Shown piece after piece: positions 31,134 through 43,745 of a stretch of 64,000 nt of DNA. The translations under genes were made by a program, and so were the position numbers. The stretch's first letter is position 1, and the number at the start of each line of letters is the position of its first letter. The notes beneath the pieces were generated by a model that saw only the letters and a program-made list of their open reading frames with translations, was not told where the DNA came from and did no database searches. The DNA comes from Doryteuthis pealeii (taxonomy: Eukaryota > Mollusca > Cephalopoda > Myopsida > Loliginidae), in assembly GCA_023376005.1 (NCBI GenBank), contig CM042145.1:67562660-67626659 (forward strand), written 5' to 3'.

Positions 31134-31199
31134 CCATCCTCTCAGGCAATATATCAAAAACTTATTTTACACCGCCCTGAGAGGGTTTATTTGCTAGTA
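31134..31199 (-). repeat. ACTAGC-start hairpin repeat (copy B)
   Basis: Inverted counterpart of 16,804-16,868. The CCTCTCAGG and CCTGAGAGG arms are both present. Confidence 0.7.
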
Positions 31200-31870
31200 T
31201 TTCACTAGCTTCTGTTTCTTTTTAGCTTGTTTTAAAAGTCTATTAGATATAAGTTTTTTTTATAGTTTGTTTGAAGCATTGTACGTATGTGTAAAATGGA
31301 AATGGACAATGCAATGGAATAGGTGTTGAAAATGATGTTTATTTACCTTTTTTTCCTAATATTTTGGGATAAATCCCATCTTCCGAGGTTTGAGAAGTAC
31401 CTTTGCGTTTTTTTAGTACTATCTTACTGCGCTGGCGTAAACGTTTGTTGTTTTAAGTTGAAGGAACGCGGATTAGATTAGATATGCTTAGACGGGTTTC
31501 TTTTCTTGTTGTGAAATAAATTGACATCTCTTCAATAGTTACGATTTGTATCCAATGTTTTCATGAACATCATTTCTGCTTGTCTTTTCAGACACACGCA
31601 ACTTTTTATTGCAATTGACATCTTCGATTAGTCTCGATGTCATCAATTGTCCGCTTAACTTTGTGGAATAAATTCAGTTTTTCAATGTTTTGTACATTTG
31701 TACAGGCAACTTATCATTTTCATTTTCCAACTCTTTATGATCTGTGTACAAAGATTTACAACTTTAACAAAACGTGCACTTTCTAAATATCCATGATCAA
31801 CCTTTATTGCACATTCACAGCAGGTCTTTTCATTTCATTAGTTAACATAGGGGTTTATCATTATTGGTTT
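31200..31870 (-). pseudogene. mariner N-terminal half (copy B)
   Basis: Inverted, indel-laden counterpart of 55,060-55,745. It ends at the same deletion point beside the ACTAGC repeat, so the loss predates or is shared by the B/C event. Confidence 0.75.
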
Positions 31871-31961
31871 CTGAAAAAAGAAATGAAGTAAAGGTTAATC
31901 CGAAGAGTATTATTCTAAAAATGCATTGTGCCCTCAAATACTGACCTCAGCGTATAAGTAT

Positions 31962-32366
31962 AATTATATAATATATATATAGTATATATATTATATATAT
32001 ATTATGTGTGTTGTGTATATATATATATTATATATATATATATATACTATATATATAAATCAATAGTAATGTATTAGGATGATTGGACTCATAACTTAAA
32101 GTTTCATGGTTATGCAATCCTCAGTATGAGTCAAATTTTTAGATCTAAAAAACCAGTAGTTTTTTGAGCGTTTATATAAACGTGAAGCGTTTCACGCGAT
32201 GGGATTTATATAATGCTACAATTTGTTTTTTTTAAACTGTGGCTTGTTAACGTTTATGTGACGTGGGTCGTGTTCACTGTGATGTGAATGTATTGACGTT
32301 AAATCTGTGTTTTAAAAAAATGATAATAAACAACTTGGCTTTTGTTTTAATGGTATGTATATGTTG

Positions 32367-32409
<43 letters not shown>

Positions 32410-32424
32410 ATATATATATATATA
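31962..32424. repeat. Interrupted TA tracts (copy B)
   Basis: Two TA-rich tracts (about 31,962-32,058 and 32,369-32,424) match those at 54,864 and 54,489 in inverted order. Confidence 0.85.
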
Positions 32425-33121
32425 CCGTATTTTAGTCATTTTATAATTTCTAAAAGTACCTCTCCGAAACGAAGTTTCTTACTATAATCTCAACTCCCAC
32501 CAGTTTTCATAACCAACGTCCAAATAAATATCGCCTATCATATTGTATTATTTTTTTCCATCTGACCCTTTCTTTCTTTACAAACTCTTTTGATGAAATT
32601 GCATTTGGGCCGTCTTGCGTGACCTAATCAGTGAACGAGAACATTTCACTTGCCAAAAAATTTGGAGAGAGCTAAGTTCTTTCTTCACCCCTCGTATCAA
32701 TTCCTGAGTTTGTGCAATACGCCATGCTTTTCTTTGAAATGGCTTGGCAGATGAATATTTATACGGAAAGTAATAACGAAGGAAAATTACGTAGATGAGA
32801 AAAAAGTTTAAATCTCATTAAAATGGTATGAAGAAAACAAACAAACAAAAAGCGATAAACAACGTCAATAACTTTAAATAAAGAATGACGTGACTTTTGA
32901 CATATATTAACAACTCAGTTTTGTCTGTTTTCGGATATGAAAATTAGAAAGTATTTTGCTGCTTCAGGTCTGAGAAGAAAGATACGCATGGGAGTTCATC
33001 GTTTGACATTACTGAATCAATTGTATACCAACCCCTCTGCGCTACAGAGAGAAGACAAAAGTTCATTTTTAAATGAGTACTCTTGATTGAATTCAGTTTT
33101 CCTTCTCAATAGAGATGACTG

Positions 33122-33350
33122 AAAGTAACGGGTAATGTGTAGAAATGGAATAGGCAACCTAAGTTCAAATCCTGGAGAAGCCTCTTTGCATATCACTTTG
33201 CGCTAATTTCCTTTGGGAAGGTATTACAGTCTCTTGTATACACAAGAGGAAATTGGAATGCAGACTGGGTCTGTAGCTTTGCAATCTAGGAAAAAGGAAA
33301 ACTCATTATTCAAACAAGGTTGACTTTGCTCAAATGTCCTTGTTGACAGA
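33122..33350 (+). mobile_element. Diverged SINE (copy B)
   Basis: Inverted counterpart of 12,918-13,166 and 53,545-53,790. It reads head to tail on this strand, with box B-like AAGTTCAAATCCTGG near 33,161. Confidence 0.75.
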
Positions 33351-33571
33351 GTGATCGATGAGAAAGCGATATATGTAAGCCGTAACTAGTGTGGTGGTAA
33401 GTAGAAGATTCATGCGTTTCCGAACACTTTAAAGTGAAAGGAAATGAAAATAGCCGTGTCATTTAATTTTAACTTGTGTCGCCGAGTCTGGAACGTAACA
33501 GTTATTCGTCTGTTACGACAACGATGAACAAGTTTGGAAACCCAGATCCTTGAATGGCTGTTTAGCGTAAA

Positions 33572-34145
33572 TAAAAATTCTGTGATGACATGCTACAGAA
33601 ACTTGCAAGAAGGTGAGTTCGGCAAACGTCTTAACTTACGATGTTGAAGCCACATTTCATACGAATAAAAGACAATAAGCAAAATTTTGGCACTTGGGGC
33701 CTAGAAAGTTCCCATGCCACAATTGAACGTGATAGGGGCTTCACCAAGTGAATGTGTTCTGCGCTATCTCCTCAATCAGTTTTTGATGAAATGGCCGCCC
33801 GGTCACCGGACCTGTCACCGTGCTATTTTCTATGGGGATATGTGAAGAGACTGCGTCTATGCTTCTCTTTAATTAGACTAGATAAAATTCAGCAGAAAAT
33901 CACTCCTGCTTGATAACGTTACCAGAGTTGCTAAGCGTGTTTGGCAAGAGCGTAACTAACGACTTACGTTGTACTTGTGTCAAAAGCGGTGCCACTTATT
34001 GGGACAGTTATGAAATCTGATTCCAAATATAACGTATGTGAGTGTTCAACATCTAAACTGTTCAATTTCATTGAGAAGACTCAGTAGGTGTCATAAGATT
34101 AATTGCTTTTAAAATGATGTTAAATTTATTGGGACAGCCTTTATA
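33572..34145 (+). pseudogene. mariner transposase relic (copy B)
   Basis: Forward-strand counterpart of 12,105-12,690: CTGTGATGACATGCTACAGA, the GATGTTGAAGCCACATTTCA block near 33,640, ATGGGGATATGTGAAGAGAC near 33,833 and the terminal TTAAATTTATTGGGACAGCC at about 34,119. Extra frameshifts compared with A and C reflect the noisy sequence of this interval. Confidence 0.75.
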
Positions 34146-34365
34146 ATGTTATAAATAAATTACATTATTGATTCCAAATCATACTAAAATCGCTTCGCTC
34201 TCATGGATATTTATTAGTACTAGCAAACCTGGATATACCAGAGTATGATAATCTAATTATTACAACGTTTGATATGTTTACTTTGAGAGATGAAAAATAG
34301 TACAATATGTAAAAAAGGAGGTATAAAATCTGATTTAACTCTCTCCCCCATCTCTCTCTCCTCTC

Positions 34366-34400
<35 letters not shown>
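34366..34400. repeat. CT tract (copy B of the GA tract)
   Basis: Shorter than the matching tracts in A (80 bases) and C (62 bases). Confidence 0.95.
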
Positions 34401-34405
<5 letters not shown>

Positions 34406-34954
34406 CTCTTCTCGCGCCACTTTTCTATCTTCAAACTTCTTTTGTTCGATTGAACAGATTAACGTTATCACCACTCTCTCTCTATTTCTCCTTGACTTCT
34501 GTTTCTTACTATATTTTTTCTGTTGTAGCATATCCTTCTTTCCTTTCTTTCTTATAATAAAACGGATAAATTCATTATTTAGTGAGTAACGACATTCATA
34601 AAAATGTAACGGAAGATGCGAGAAATGAGATTTCAGGGTTTACATTTTTGCATTTCATCTTGGACGATTTGGACGGTTTACCATAGTGTGAGAAGATGAT
34701 AACAATCGTTAAATACATATTCATGTGCTTATAATAATTGTCCTTCATGAAGTAACATCTACTTTTTATGGTATGCCTTATATCTTATCAATTTGTGAGA
34801 ATCAAAATACCGTGCGTGTTTTATATTTTGGGTCTGCATCGATAATTTTATTATTAGTTAAGATAACTTCAACGTGGTGAAGACCCTGAAATTTCAAGTA
34901 ATTAGAAAATCGCATAATAATATGCAGTAATGAAGCATCCCATCGTGATGTAAT

Positions 34955-35150
34955 GGCTATTAAACCATTATTGTAATTCCTATTACTACTGAGTTGCGTA
35001 TTCGATCCTCGCTTGATGCCCATACTTGCGATCTTGTAGTGATGCGTCGCATCGTGGTCTAATTGTGCAAGCTCGTCTCGCAGATCTATAATTACTGAAA
35101 TGTGTGACTCGCCACGAGCAAGATGTGACAATTTAAGCGAGTACAACTTA
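34955..35150. mobile_element. SINE fragments (copy B)
   Basis: Inverted counterpart of 11,036-11,270: ATCGTGATGTAATGGCTATT, GCGTATTCGATCCTCGC and GCATCGTGGTCTAATT on the forward strand, then the reversed SINE tail. Confidence 0.65.
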
Positions 35151-35378
35151 ATTTTTCCTTCTCTACATGTTTCTTAATCATTGCTACCCATCATTTCCTG
35201 ATCCCGTTGTGAACATCATATATAATATTTTAATTAGGTTATTTGTTTAACGGGCATGCCAACTTTTATAGGTTATGTAATTTCGAAAACTTGATTCGTT
35301 TGTAAATTGCAATGATTATGTTTCAATATTCCATTGTATTTTCTTTTAACTAACCTTTTTATTTGCCAATACATACAT

Positions 35379-35459
35379 ACATATATATATATTCATAACT
35401 ATATATATATATATATATATTATTATTATTATTTTTATTATTATATTATTATTATTATT
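35379..35459. repeat. TA and ATT tract (copy B)
   Basis: Inverted counterpart of 10,739-10,815; the tail repeat of the LINE fragment that follows. Confidence 0.9.
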
Positions 35460-35460
35460 T

Positions 35461-36115
35461 ACTTCTTTTGAGTTTTCACATCAAGCATTAGCTGATGGTC
35501 TTTCACTGGAGTTGAGGGACATCAAGTCTCCTCAGGTCTCAGGACTCTTGTGAAATATACTGGCAGATTACAGCCAGTGCATGTTCTGAATGGTTTTCAA
35601 TCCTTCCTCTGATTTCCAAAATTTCCAGACCCTTTTCCAATCCTTTTGGGACTGTTCCAAGGACAAACACTACAATTGTATTACTTTCACTTTCATATTC
35701 CATAATTTTTCAGTTCTCTGGCAAGGTCCAGATATTTGTCCATTTTTTTATTTTCCTTTAGTTCACCTTGTGATCTGCTGGCACTGCAAATCACCAGTTG
35801 ACAATTCTTTCTTTTTTGTTTAATACACTAGGTTTTGTCTTCTTGCTGGGATAGGTGATCCGTTTTTATTTCAAAGTCCTAGAGAATTTTATGCGTTCGT
35901 TCTAACAACAGAATTTGGTTATGCCATATACCGATTTTGTTATGTTCAAAATTACCATTTTTTGCATAATTCCAGTGGATCACTTCCCAACCCCCCCCGT
36001 CGTGTCTAGTTTTCTTTTTTCATTTGCTAGTTTGCTATATTCGCAGAGTTATGGTTTTACAGTCTATTTCTATACCCCAAAGTCTACATTACGTATTATA
36101 TATTTATTATTATTA
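35461..36115 (-). pseudogene. LINE 3'-end fragment (copy B)
   Basis: Inverted counterpart of 10,104-10,738 with additional frame breaks. The tail adjoins the ATT tract on its left. Confidence 0.75.
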
Positions 36116-37389
36116 ATTTTATTAATAACACTCATCGGTGCCTATCGGGTGAGTGTTTGCTTTTACTTTCAGGCTACTAATTCCTATGGGATCTTGTGTG
36201 CCCTTAGTTTGAAACTGTTTCACTTCTTCTTTGCTACCATTTTTAATTTTCATGTCGTGTTTCCACTGTACTAAGCTAAGGTTTTCATCGGGTAAGATGA
36301 AATTACAAGTTTTCTGATGATTTTTTTTTTTATCGGAAAATCTTTTCTATTATTAGCAAGTTAATAATTGTCTATTGTCTGAAAACACACGAATTTCTTT
36401 GTAGATTAATGAAATGTGAACGCATAGATAAGAGAACTTAGCCTGACTTATTACGAGTAAAATCTGAATGAAGTGGAGAAAATGCACATGAAATTGTATG
36501 ATGCTCTCAGAAGATTTTTTTTAATAAAACGTTTCGAGAATTTGGCAAAATAACAAATCACAAACTTCCCAAGTGCCAAGCACGTAGTTTGAATGACCCG
36601 AAAATATAAAGATCAAATTAAGCCTATTTTGTGCGTCGTTACAGATACCGTCGAAGTTTTAAGAGGACATGTTTGGAATAGTTTCTGGGAGATTTAGTTA
36701 TCTAGGAATCTTTTCATTCTACTTCTTATTTTTATTTATCTATTTATTTTTGCGTTGGATGAAAATTCAATATTGACATTGATGAATTCATCGTTTTGGC
36801 ACAGCCTACGATTATATTTCTATGTTTATTGAAAGTTATTGCGTTTTCCACAATGATAAACAATACGGGGATGATCTTTCTAGCGATTAGTCATGGGATT
36901 TGTGAACTAAACAGTGTTACACAGTCTTCTGAACACGTGTATAACGTTACTTATTTACAAAGCCTGCTGCGGATATAGATCAGAAGTATTCAGGGTAGGG
37001 TCTTGATGATAATGATTAATTCTACCTTGATTCAAGTGTATGTATTCCTGTTTTTTTAGTTTTTTTCCTTTTGAGGATGGCACGGGTACAGTCTATACCC
37101 TTGCGGTTTGTGACAACATGGCGTCTCATGGGTCTTCCTCGGTTTCTATTAGGGATTTTTGTATTCTGCAATTCACGAAAACCGTTTTATGTCCATCGTT
37201 TTTTTTAACCTTACTCCCTCTATTTCTTCTTCCTCCTTTTCTAATAGTAGTCCTCGCAAACTCAGGATCTTCACCATCTCGCTATACTGGTGTAGATGTA
37301 CTAATCTGCTAACAGCCAATTATTGAAAAGTAAAGTGCATGTTATGGTGTCTGAGAAACAGCAAATTTCTTCAGATCACACAGACTCTT

Positions 37390-37655
37390 CTATCTATACT
37401 CAGTCTGTTCATATCTTATCTATCTATCTATCTATCTATTTATCTCAGACTGGTCATATCTATCTATCTATCTCAGACTGTTCATATCTATCTATCAGTC
37501 TGTACATATCTATCTATCTCTATCTATCTATCTATCTATCTCATATCTATCTATCTATCCATCTATCTATCTATCAGTCTTACATATCTATCTATCTATC
37601 TATCTATTTCAGTCTGTTACATCTATCTATCTATCTATCTATCTATCTCAGACTG

Positions 37656-37686
<31 letters not shown>

Positions 37687-37716
37687 CAGACTGTTCATTA
37701 TTCTATCTATCTATCT

Positions 37717-37747
<31 letters not shown>

Positions 37748-37862
37748 GTATCTATCTATCTATCTATCTATCTCATTCAGTCTGTTCATTATCTATCTAT
37801 CTATCTATATCTTCTAGTCTCATCTGTTATCTATCTATCTATCTATCTATCTCAGCTGTTCA

Positions 37863-37899
<37 letters not shown>

Positions 37900-37907
37900 C
37901 AGTCTGT

Positions 37908-37940
<33 letters not shown>

Positions 37941-38149
37941 AATCTATCTATCTATCTATCTCACTGTTCATATCTATCTATCTATCTATCTATCTATCGA
38001 TCATCTATCTCATCTATCTATCTATCTATCATCTATCTACTCAGACTGCTATCTATTATCTATCACTTTATCTATCTATCTACCTATCTATCTATCTATC
38101 TCGTCTGTTCACTATCTATCTATACTATCTATCTATCTCAGTCTGTTCA

Positions 38150-38182
<33 letters not shown>

Positions 38183-38234
38183 CAGTCTGTTCATATCTAA
38201 TCTATCTATCTATCTCAGTCTGTCATATATCTAT

Positions 38235-38265
<31 letters not shown>

Positions 38266-38374
38266 CAGTCTGTTTCTATCTATCGATCTATCTATCTTCT
38301 ATCTATCTATAGATCTATCTTATCATCTACTCAGTTGATCTATTCTATCTATCTATCTATCTATCTCAGTCTGT

Positions 38375-38417
<43 letters not shown>

Positions 38418-38462
38418 CATTTCATTATCTATCTATCTATCTATCTATCTATCCAGTCTGTC

Positions 38463-38493
<31 letters not shown>

Positions 38494-38788
38494 CAGTCTG
38501 TTCTATCTACTATCTATCTATCTATCTATCTATCTCAGTCTGTTTCTATCTATCTATTCTATCTATCTATCTATCTATCTCAGGACTGTTCTATTATCTA
38601 TCTATCTATCTATCTATCTTCAGTTGTTCATATCTACTATCTATCTACTCTATCTCAGTCTGTTCTATCTATCTATCTATATATCTATCTTTCTATCTAT
38701 CTATCTCAGATCTTATCCATTCATCCATTCTATCTATCTATCAGTCTGTACATATCTAACTATCTATCTATCTATCTCAGTTTGTTTA

Positions 38789-38819
<31 letters not shown>

Positions 38820-38820
38820 G
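37390..38820. repeat. TATC array with spaced motif (copy B)
   Basis: About 1.43 kb of TATC with interspersed CAGTCTGTTCAT or CAGACTGTTCAT units, three times the length in copy A. The 498-codon open frame at 37,339-38,835 is a by-product of the stop-free tetranucleotide (repeated YLSI). Confidence 0.97.
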
Positions 38821-39336
38821 CTATTGACTGGATGATCTTGATTTCCAATGCCTTTTTATCATTGTTTTTAATTCCTTACGGGCCTTTCGGAAAGCGTAAA
38901 CTCCAACTTGCATTACTTTCACCCTCAAGTTCCACAAATTGTTTTAATTCTCTGGCAAGGTCAGTTACAGATAGTGTATGGTGTAGGATGGATTCCGATA
39001 GAGCCTTGATCAGATAATGACCTTGGGATTGAACGTGGTTTCGGGTCCTTAGCATCATTACCACTATTCAAAATACCCCCACCGGTACACAATATACCAC
39101 CATGATTATTGGATTGGTGTATGAAAACTACGGCGCAATACTTATTTGTTAGTGAATTCTACAAAGAAAATGATTGATTCTTTCGTATCCGCCCTCTACC
39201 ATACACTATATCTAATTGTTTAAAGTGAACACAATTGAAAGGAGATAACCCCTATTACCCTGTTAACCCTTTCTCACTCAATAAACTCCAAATTACACAT
39301 AAAACCAGATAAAACCCCTCTCAATACTTAACTTAC

Positions 39337-39532
39337 TGTTGTACCGGCCGTTCCTACAGTGGAGAACATGCACCGGTTCTCACTATAAATAGTGAGACAC
39401 CGAGTGGAAAGGAGGACTGTTCCCGTTAACGACAAGCTAGTCGTACATGTACCATTAATTGTAAATACACTTGTCTTATTTTACCCCATCTCGACTTGAC
39501 TTCTTTTTACTGTTGGGACTAACATCACAACA
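39337..39532 (+). mobile_element. Solo LTR with 5-base TSD (copy B)
   Basis: A 196-base segment starts TGTTGTACCGG and ends CATCACAACA. CTTAC flanks it at 39,332-39,336 and 39,533-39,537. The inverted ends TGTTGT/ACAACA and a TATA-like ACTATAAATAG near 39,385 fit a short LTR on this strand. Copy C carries it (47,229-47,420, inverted); copy A has the empty site at 7,766. Confidence 0.85.
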
Positions 39533-39924
39533 CTTACAAAAAATATAAAAATTCAATTTACTCACGACCGATCACAATTCTCGTAACGAAGCAGAACATT
39601 TTCAACACCAGGAGAATGGTTATAGCATTTCTCTACCATCATATAATAGTGTCATCAATCAAAAGAAAAGATAAAATCACTTGTCTATTAACAACTGCTA
39701 GTGTAATTAATTTGCTGTAGGTCTTTGAAATTGCGCCATTTACTGAGATTATGGTCAGCCATTTTGTCACGTGGCCCACTGTTCATCAGAAACATAAAAA
39801 AGTGTTTTCTTTATTAATTTATGAAGTGATTAAGTGTCGGAAAAGTAAGGTGTATAAAATCTAATTAATTAAGTACATGTGAACTGGGGCAAGTAGTGCG
39901 TTAAAACTGCATATATATATATAT

Positions 39925-40213
39925 ATATTAATAACCCCTCCGCACGAGCAGGATGCGACACAAGGTCAATTTCTTAAGCGGAGTTTAACAGGTTGGATTT
40001 CAGAGTTTTCCTTCTCCTTACGCCGTTACCTAGCCATGGTTAAAGAGTCCAGTCTGCCCTGCTATTTACCCATAGCTGGAGGGAGAATTGATTCATACCT
40101 TTCCCAAGGGTATTAGCGCCATGTGAAATTCCAACAGCTTCGTCCAGGAATTTGAACTCGCGTTGACGAGTCCATTTCCTACGACTCTAACCATTAGACC
40201 ACGCGCCTCCATT
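39925..40213 (-). mobile_element. tRNA-derived SINE (copy B)
   Basis: Inverted counterpart of 7,090-7,384, ending CCATTAGACCACGCGCCTCC. Confidence 0.85.
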
Positions 40214-40392
40214 AAAACTGCATATATGTGGAAAAAGTATTATGGATTCAAACAGACTACAAATAAAAATCAAAGCTGAAATTGTTTCTTTCATAAAGAA
40301 GGTTTTCTATACATTAACAACAGGTTATTATTGTACAGTACATGAATTATGACACGCACAAACATACACATACGCATACATATATACAGGTA

Positions 40393-40596
40393 CCAGAAAG
40401 CGATTGGTGTAATGGTTAAAGTGATGGAAAATGGACTCCTCGCCCCGAGTTCAAATCCTGGACGTGATGATGGCATTTCACTTAGCGCTAATACCCTTGG
40501 GAAAGGTATGAATCCTACTCTCCCTCTAGCTATGGGTAAATAGTAGGGCAGACTGGGCTCTTTAACCTTGGTTAGCCAACCGGTCTAGGAGAAGGA
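40393..40596 (+). mobile_element. tRNA-derived SINE, 3'-truncated (copy B)
   Basis: Inverted counterpart of 6,700-6,903. The body stops at GGAGAAGGAAAACTC and runs into the RT fragment. Confidence 0.85.
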
Positions 40597-40597
40597 A

Positions 40598-41250
40598 AAC
40601 TCTGCATGCATGGAGATACATTATCACCATACATATTTATAATATGCCTCGACAACACTATCCGAACGTCATTGGATCCCATAAAAGAAAAACGCTTCAC
40701 CCTAAAAAGGCAGGAAGTAGCCGAGACTATTGAGGATGCGGACTACGCAGATGATCTGGCTGTTTTTGAAAACACCTGCACAAGACGAATCACTGTTATA
40801 TAGCCTGGAGAAGGCATTAACAAATATAGCCCTCTATGTGAACACCGATAAAACTGATTTCATGGGTTTAAAAAGGGAAGAAAGCATCTTCATACTCAAT
40901 GGTAAGCCTAGGCGGCCCAATTCAAATAACTAGGTAGTAATATATCATTCACAGAAAGTGATATTAATGCATATAGGGAAGATTTCATCTGCTGTAGAAA
41001 GATTACCAATCATATAGAATTTTGATTTCATTTTACGGAGCACCAACATTGGAGTTGCACAAGAATGCTGTTAGTGGTCTTAACAAAATCGAGGAAACAA
41101 TACTCCACAAAATTCAACTGTACGGCCCGAATTGTTTGTGTGATAAGGGCCTTATCACACAAACAATTCGGGTCTGACGAACAATACATACTGAACACTG
41201 TTGGAGAAGTAATGACGAACTCATAAGCGACGTTCTCCTGTGGAATCCTT
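40598..41250 (+). pseudogene. LINE reverse-transcriptase fragment (copy B)
   Basis: The best-preserved copy of the relic at 6,060-6,702. Open from about 40,606: HGDTLSPYIFIICLDNTIRT, LDPIKEKRFTLKRQEVAE and EDADYADDLAVFEN with the YADD catalytic box intact (near 40,742-40,753). The next blocks ALTNIALYVNTDKTDFMGLK and a FILNGK segment are in a second frame (40,730-40,933), a one-base shift near 40,785. The 5' two-thirds of the LINE is missing, so it is not functional. Confidence 0.85.
41126..41172. repeat. Perfect 47-base palindrome
   Basis: Two 22-base arms (starting CCCGAATTGTTTGTGTGATA) flank a GGC centre. Copy A has only one arm; copy C has a degraded version at 45,618-45,662. Confidence 0.95.
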
Positions 41251-41344
41251 TATTCATTCATTCTTGGTTGGTTGGATTTTATGGCATGTCAACCCTTGTT
41301 GGGTTATTTTATGCCTAAGACATTTTTTTTTGTTTTTTTTGGGA

Positions 41345-41650
41345 TTTTTGTTTTACGGCATATCAACCTCAGTGGGTCATTTAATGCCGATAAAGTTTTG
41401 AAATGAATAAATTCTTAATGGATAATACAATTGTTTTATAAATACATTTTTCTATTTAACCCATAGATGGGACCCTAACAGGTACTACCACTCCAGGTGA
41501 GAGTGGACCAGGGAGCAATGGTGATGAAGGGGTGCTCCACATTCCCCAAACCTCCAAATCTGGAACCTCACCATCAGATAGAGTTTAACCTCATTCCCAG
41601 GACATGTAGACCCGCAGCCACCGCCTTCTAGCACTCATATGATAAATGTG
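41345..41650 (-). repeat. Fold-back arm (copy B, left)
   Basis: Counterpart of 5,681-5,990, inverted. Confidence 0.8.
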
Positions 41651-42214
41651 GAATCCTGCAAGTAGACACGCCATGTGTGTGACTTCCAGCAAATACCTAG
41701 AGTGATCAGCTCTATGTGGATTTTGGATGCTGCACAGAGGACCTACACAATGAACGATAGGGACGAATTGCGAGAGATTGTCATCTGTACCGCCATCGGG
41801 ACCTGATGATGAGGATGAGGATGATGAGGATAATGAGGATGATGATGATTAAGTTATTTATTTTACGAAAATTTACGAAAATCTAAGACGTTTAAAATAA
41901 GTAGCCTAAAATATAAATATATAGCCGTTCGAAAGTAACTACACACTTTATTTATGCTATTTTATTTTTTGTTATAGGGCTTTTTTGTTGCTTTGTTTTT
42001 ATAGATTTTATAATACTACCTAAAGATTTATATTTTGAAATTGTCACCCAATAATATTCCATCCAAAATAACATTATCCTGGTATCTTTGGTTAGGAAGA
42101 AAAGTAACTTTTATAAAATTTGTAGGGTGGACTTATTTATGGGAATTCAACCCTGTTTTTTCATACACCAAATACCGAAACTGCTTGAGATTAACAACAT
42201 AATATGAATATATA

Positions 42215-42507
42215 TATTTACCAACTCCTCCGCACGAGCAGGATACGACACAAGGTCAATTTCTTAAGCGAAGTTCAACAGGTTTGAATTCAGAGTTTTC
42301 CTTCTCCTAGACTGGTTACCTATCCATGGTTAAAGAGCCCAGTGTACCCTGTTATTTACCCATAGCTGGAGGGAGAGAAGGATTCATACTTTTACCAAGG
42401 GTATTAGCGCTAAGTGAAATGCAATTAGCACGTCCAGGATTTGAACTCGGGGCGACGAGTCCATTTCCCATGACTTTAACCATTACACAACGCGCTTCCT
42501 ACATACG
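42215..42507 (-). mobile_element. tRNA-derived SINE (copy B)
   Basis: Inverted counterpart of 4,828-5,120, with ATATTAT/ATATTACG-like flanks still visible. Confidence 0.85.
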
Positions 42508-42571
42508 TAATATGAATATAAAAAAGTTGTTTTCCCAACCCTATTGCCCTTATGGCAAGCCCCAACCCTTT

Positions 42572-42895
42572 TTATCATATGGGTGCTAGAAGGCGGTGAC
42601 TGAGGGTCTACATTCCTGGGAATGACGTTAAACTCTATCTGATGGTGAGGTTCCAGTTTTGGAGGTTTGGGGGAATGTGGAGCACCCCTTCATCACCATT
42701 GCTCCCTGGTCCACTCTGACCCGGAGTGGTAGTACCTGTTAGGGTCCAGTACCTGTTAGGGTCCCATCTATGGGTTAAATAGAAAAATGTATTTATAAAA
42801 AAATTGTATTATCCATTAAGAATTGATTTATTTCAAAACTTTATCGGCATTAAATGACCCACTGAGGTTGATATGCCGTTAAAACAAAACAAACC
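42572..42895 (+). repeat. Fold-back arm (copy B, right)
   Basis: Counterpart of 4,445-4,756, inverted. It carries an extra 17-base tandem unit AGTACCTGTTAGGGTCC near 42,731-42,764. Copy C has a similar extra unit near 43,993-44,030; copy A does not. Confidence 0.8.
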
Positions 42896-43009
42896 AAATC
42901 AAAAAAGGTGTTCTTTTCTATCAATGAAGTTTCATCCTTTCCCTTTCTAGATACCACACGCAGAGAAAGAAAAACATCTCTATATATTCCAATTTACACA
43001 AACAAAGAC

Positions 43010-43150
43010 ACAAATAGACACCAATCATACCACACACACACATGCACACACAAACACTCACACACTCACACACAACACACATATATCTATGATAGTGTGT
43101 ATGTGTATGTGTATGTGTTGTATGTATGTCTGTGTTGTGTTGTGGTGTGT
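43010..43150. repeat. CA/GT fold-back microsatellite (copy B)
   Basis: Inverted counterpart of 4,208-4,350. Confidence 0.9.
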
Positions 43151-43338
43151 TGTCCTAATAGTGATTTGTAAAGTATTAACGCAGAGAAGATTCACATAAA
43201 GAGAAGTGAGCATTAATCTATTTTTGCTTTCCTTTTGTATTTCTATTTTTATTTGATTTTCTTTTTAGCCTGCTTATTATCTAAGATAGATTTTGACCGG
43301 AGAGGCCATTCATGATCGATAACGAGGTCAGTTGTCTG

Positions 43339-43416
43339 AGAGAATCGAAATCGGCGCTAGTACCCCTGATAAGACGGTAATAAATAGCAAGAGGGTCAGT
43401 CGGTTAACCGGCAAGT
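43339..43416. other. Palindrome centre, about 78-base spacer
   Basis: This unpaired loop between arms B and C corresponds to 3,931-4,014 of copy A, so it is genomic sequence and not an adapter. The 5 bases GTCTG at 43,334-43,338 belong to both the end of B and the start of the loop. Confidence 0.85.
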
Positions 43417-43616
43417 CAGACAACTGACCTCGTTTATCCGATCCTCATTGAATTGGGCCTCTCCCGGTAAAAATCTAATTAGATAATAAGCAGGCTAAGT
43501 AGAGAAATCAAATAGAAATAGAAATACAAAAGGAAAGCTCCAAAAGTATGATTAATGCTCACTTCTCTTTATGTGAATCTTCATCTGCGTTTAATACTTT
43601 ACAAATCATATTAGAC

Positions 43617-43745
43617 CACACACACACAAAACAACACCACACATACATACACACATACCATACACATACACACTTCATAGATATATGTGTGTATGTGTGT
43701 GAGTGTTGTGTATGTGTTTGTGTGTGCATGTGTGTGTGTGTATGA
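43617..43745. repeat. CA/GT fold-back microsatellite (copy C)
   Basis: Direct counterpart of 4,208-4,350. Confidence 0.9.

Larger units (their letters stand above)
30482..43338 (-). repeat. Copy B: inverted arm of a giant palindrome
   Basis: This is the reverse complement of 43,417-56,475, with frequent single-base indels. It matches copy C rather than A wherever they differ: it has the solo LTR at 39,337, the long GATA array, the 47-base palindrome, the 56,231-type element, and lacks the mariner 3' half. The left end (12 matching bases TTTATTCTTTAC from 30,482) falls inside the 638-base element. The right end meets copy C at GTCTG (43,334-43,338). Confidence 0.95.

Noticed and set aside
37339..38835. 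498-codon open frame of repeated Tyr-Leu-Ser-Ile, and similar frames at 8,115-8,825 and 48,852-49,476
   Set aside because: A tetranucleotide without stops stays open in several frames; there is no start context, no conserved non-repeat part, and the length follows the array.
43334..43416. Sequencing adapter at the palindrome turn
   Set aside because: The spacer matches genomic sequence of copy A (3,931-4,014); a hairpin adapter read-through would leave adapter sequence or no genomic loop.
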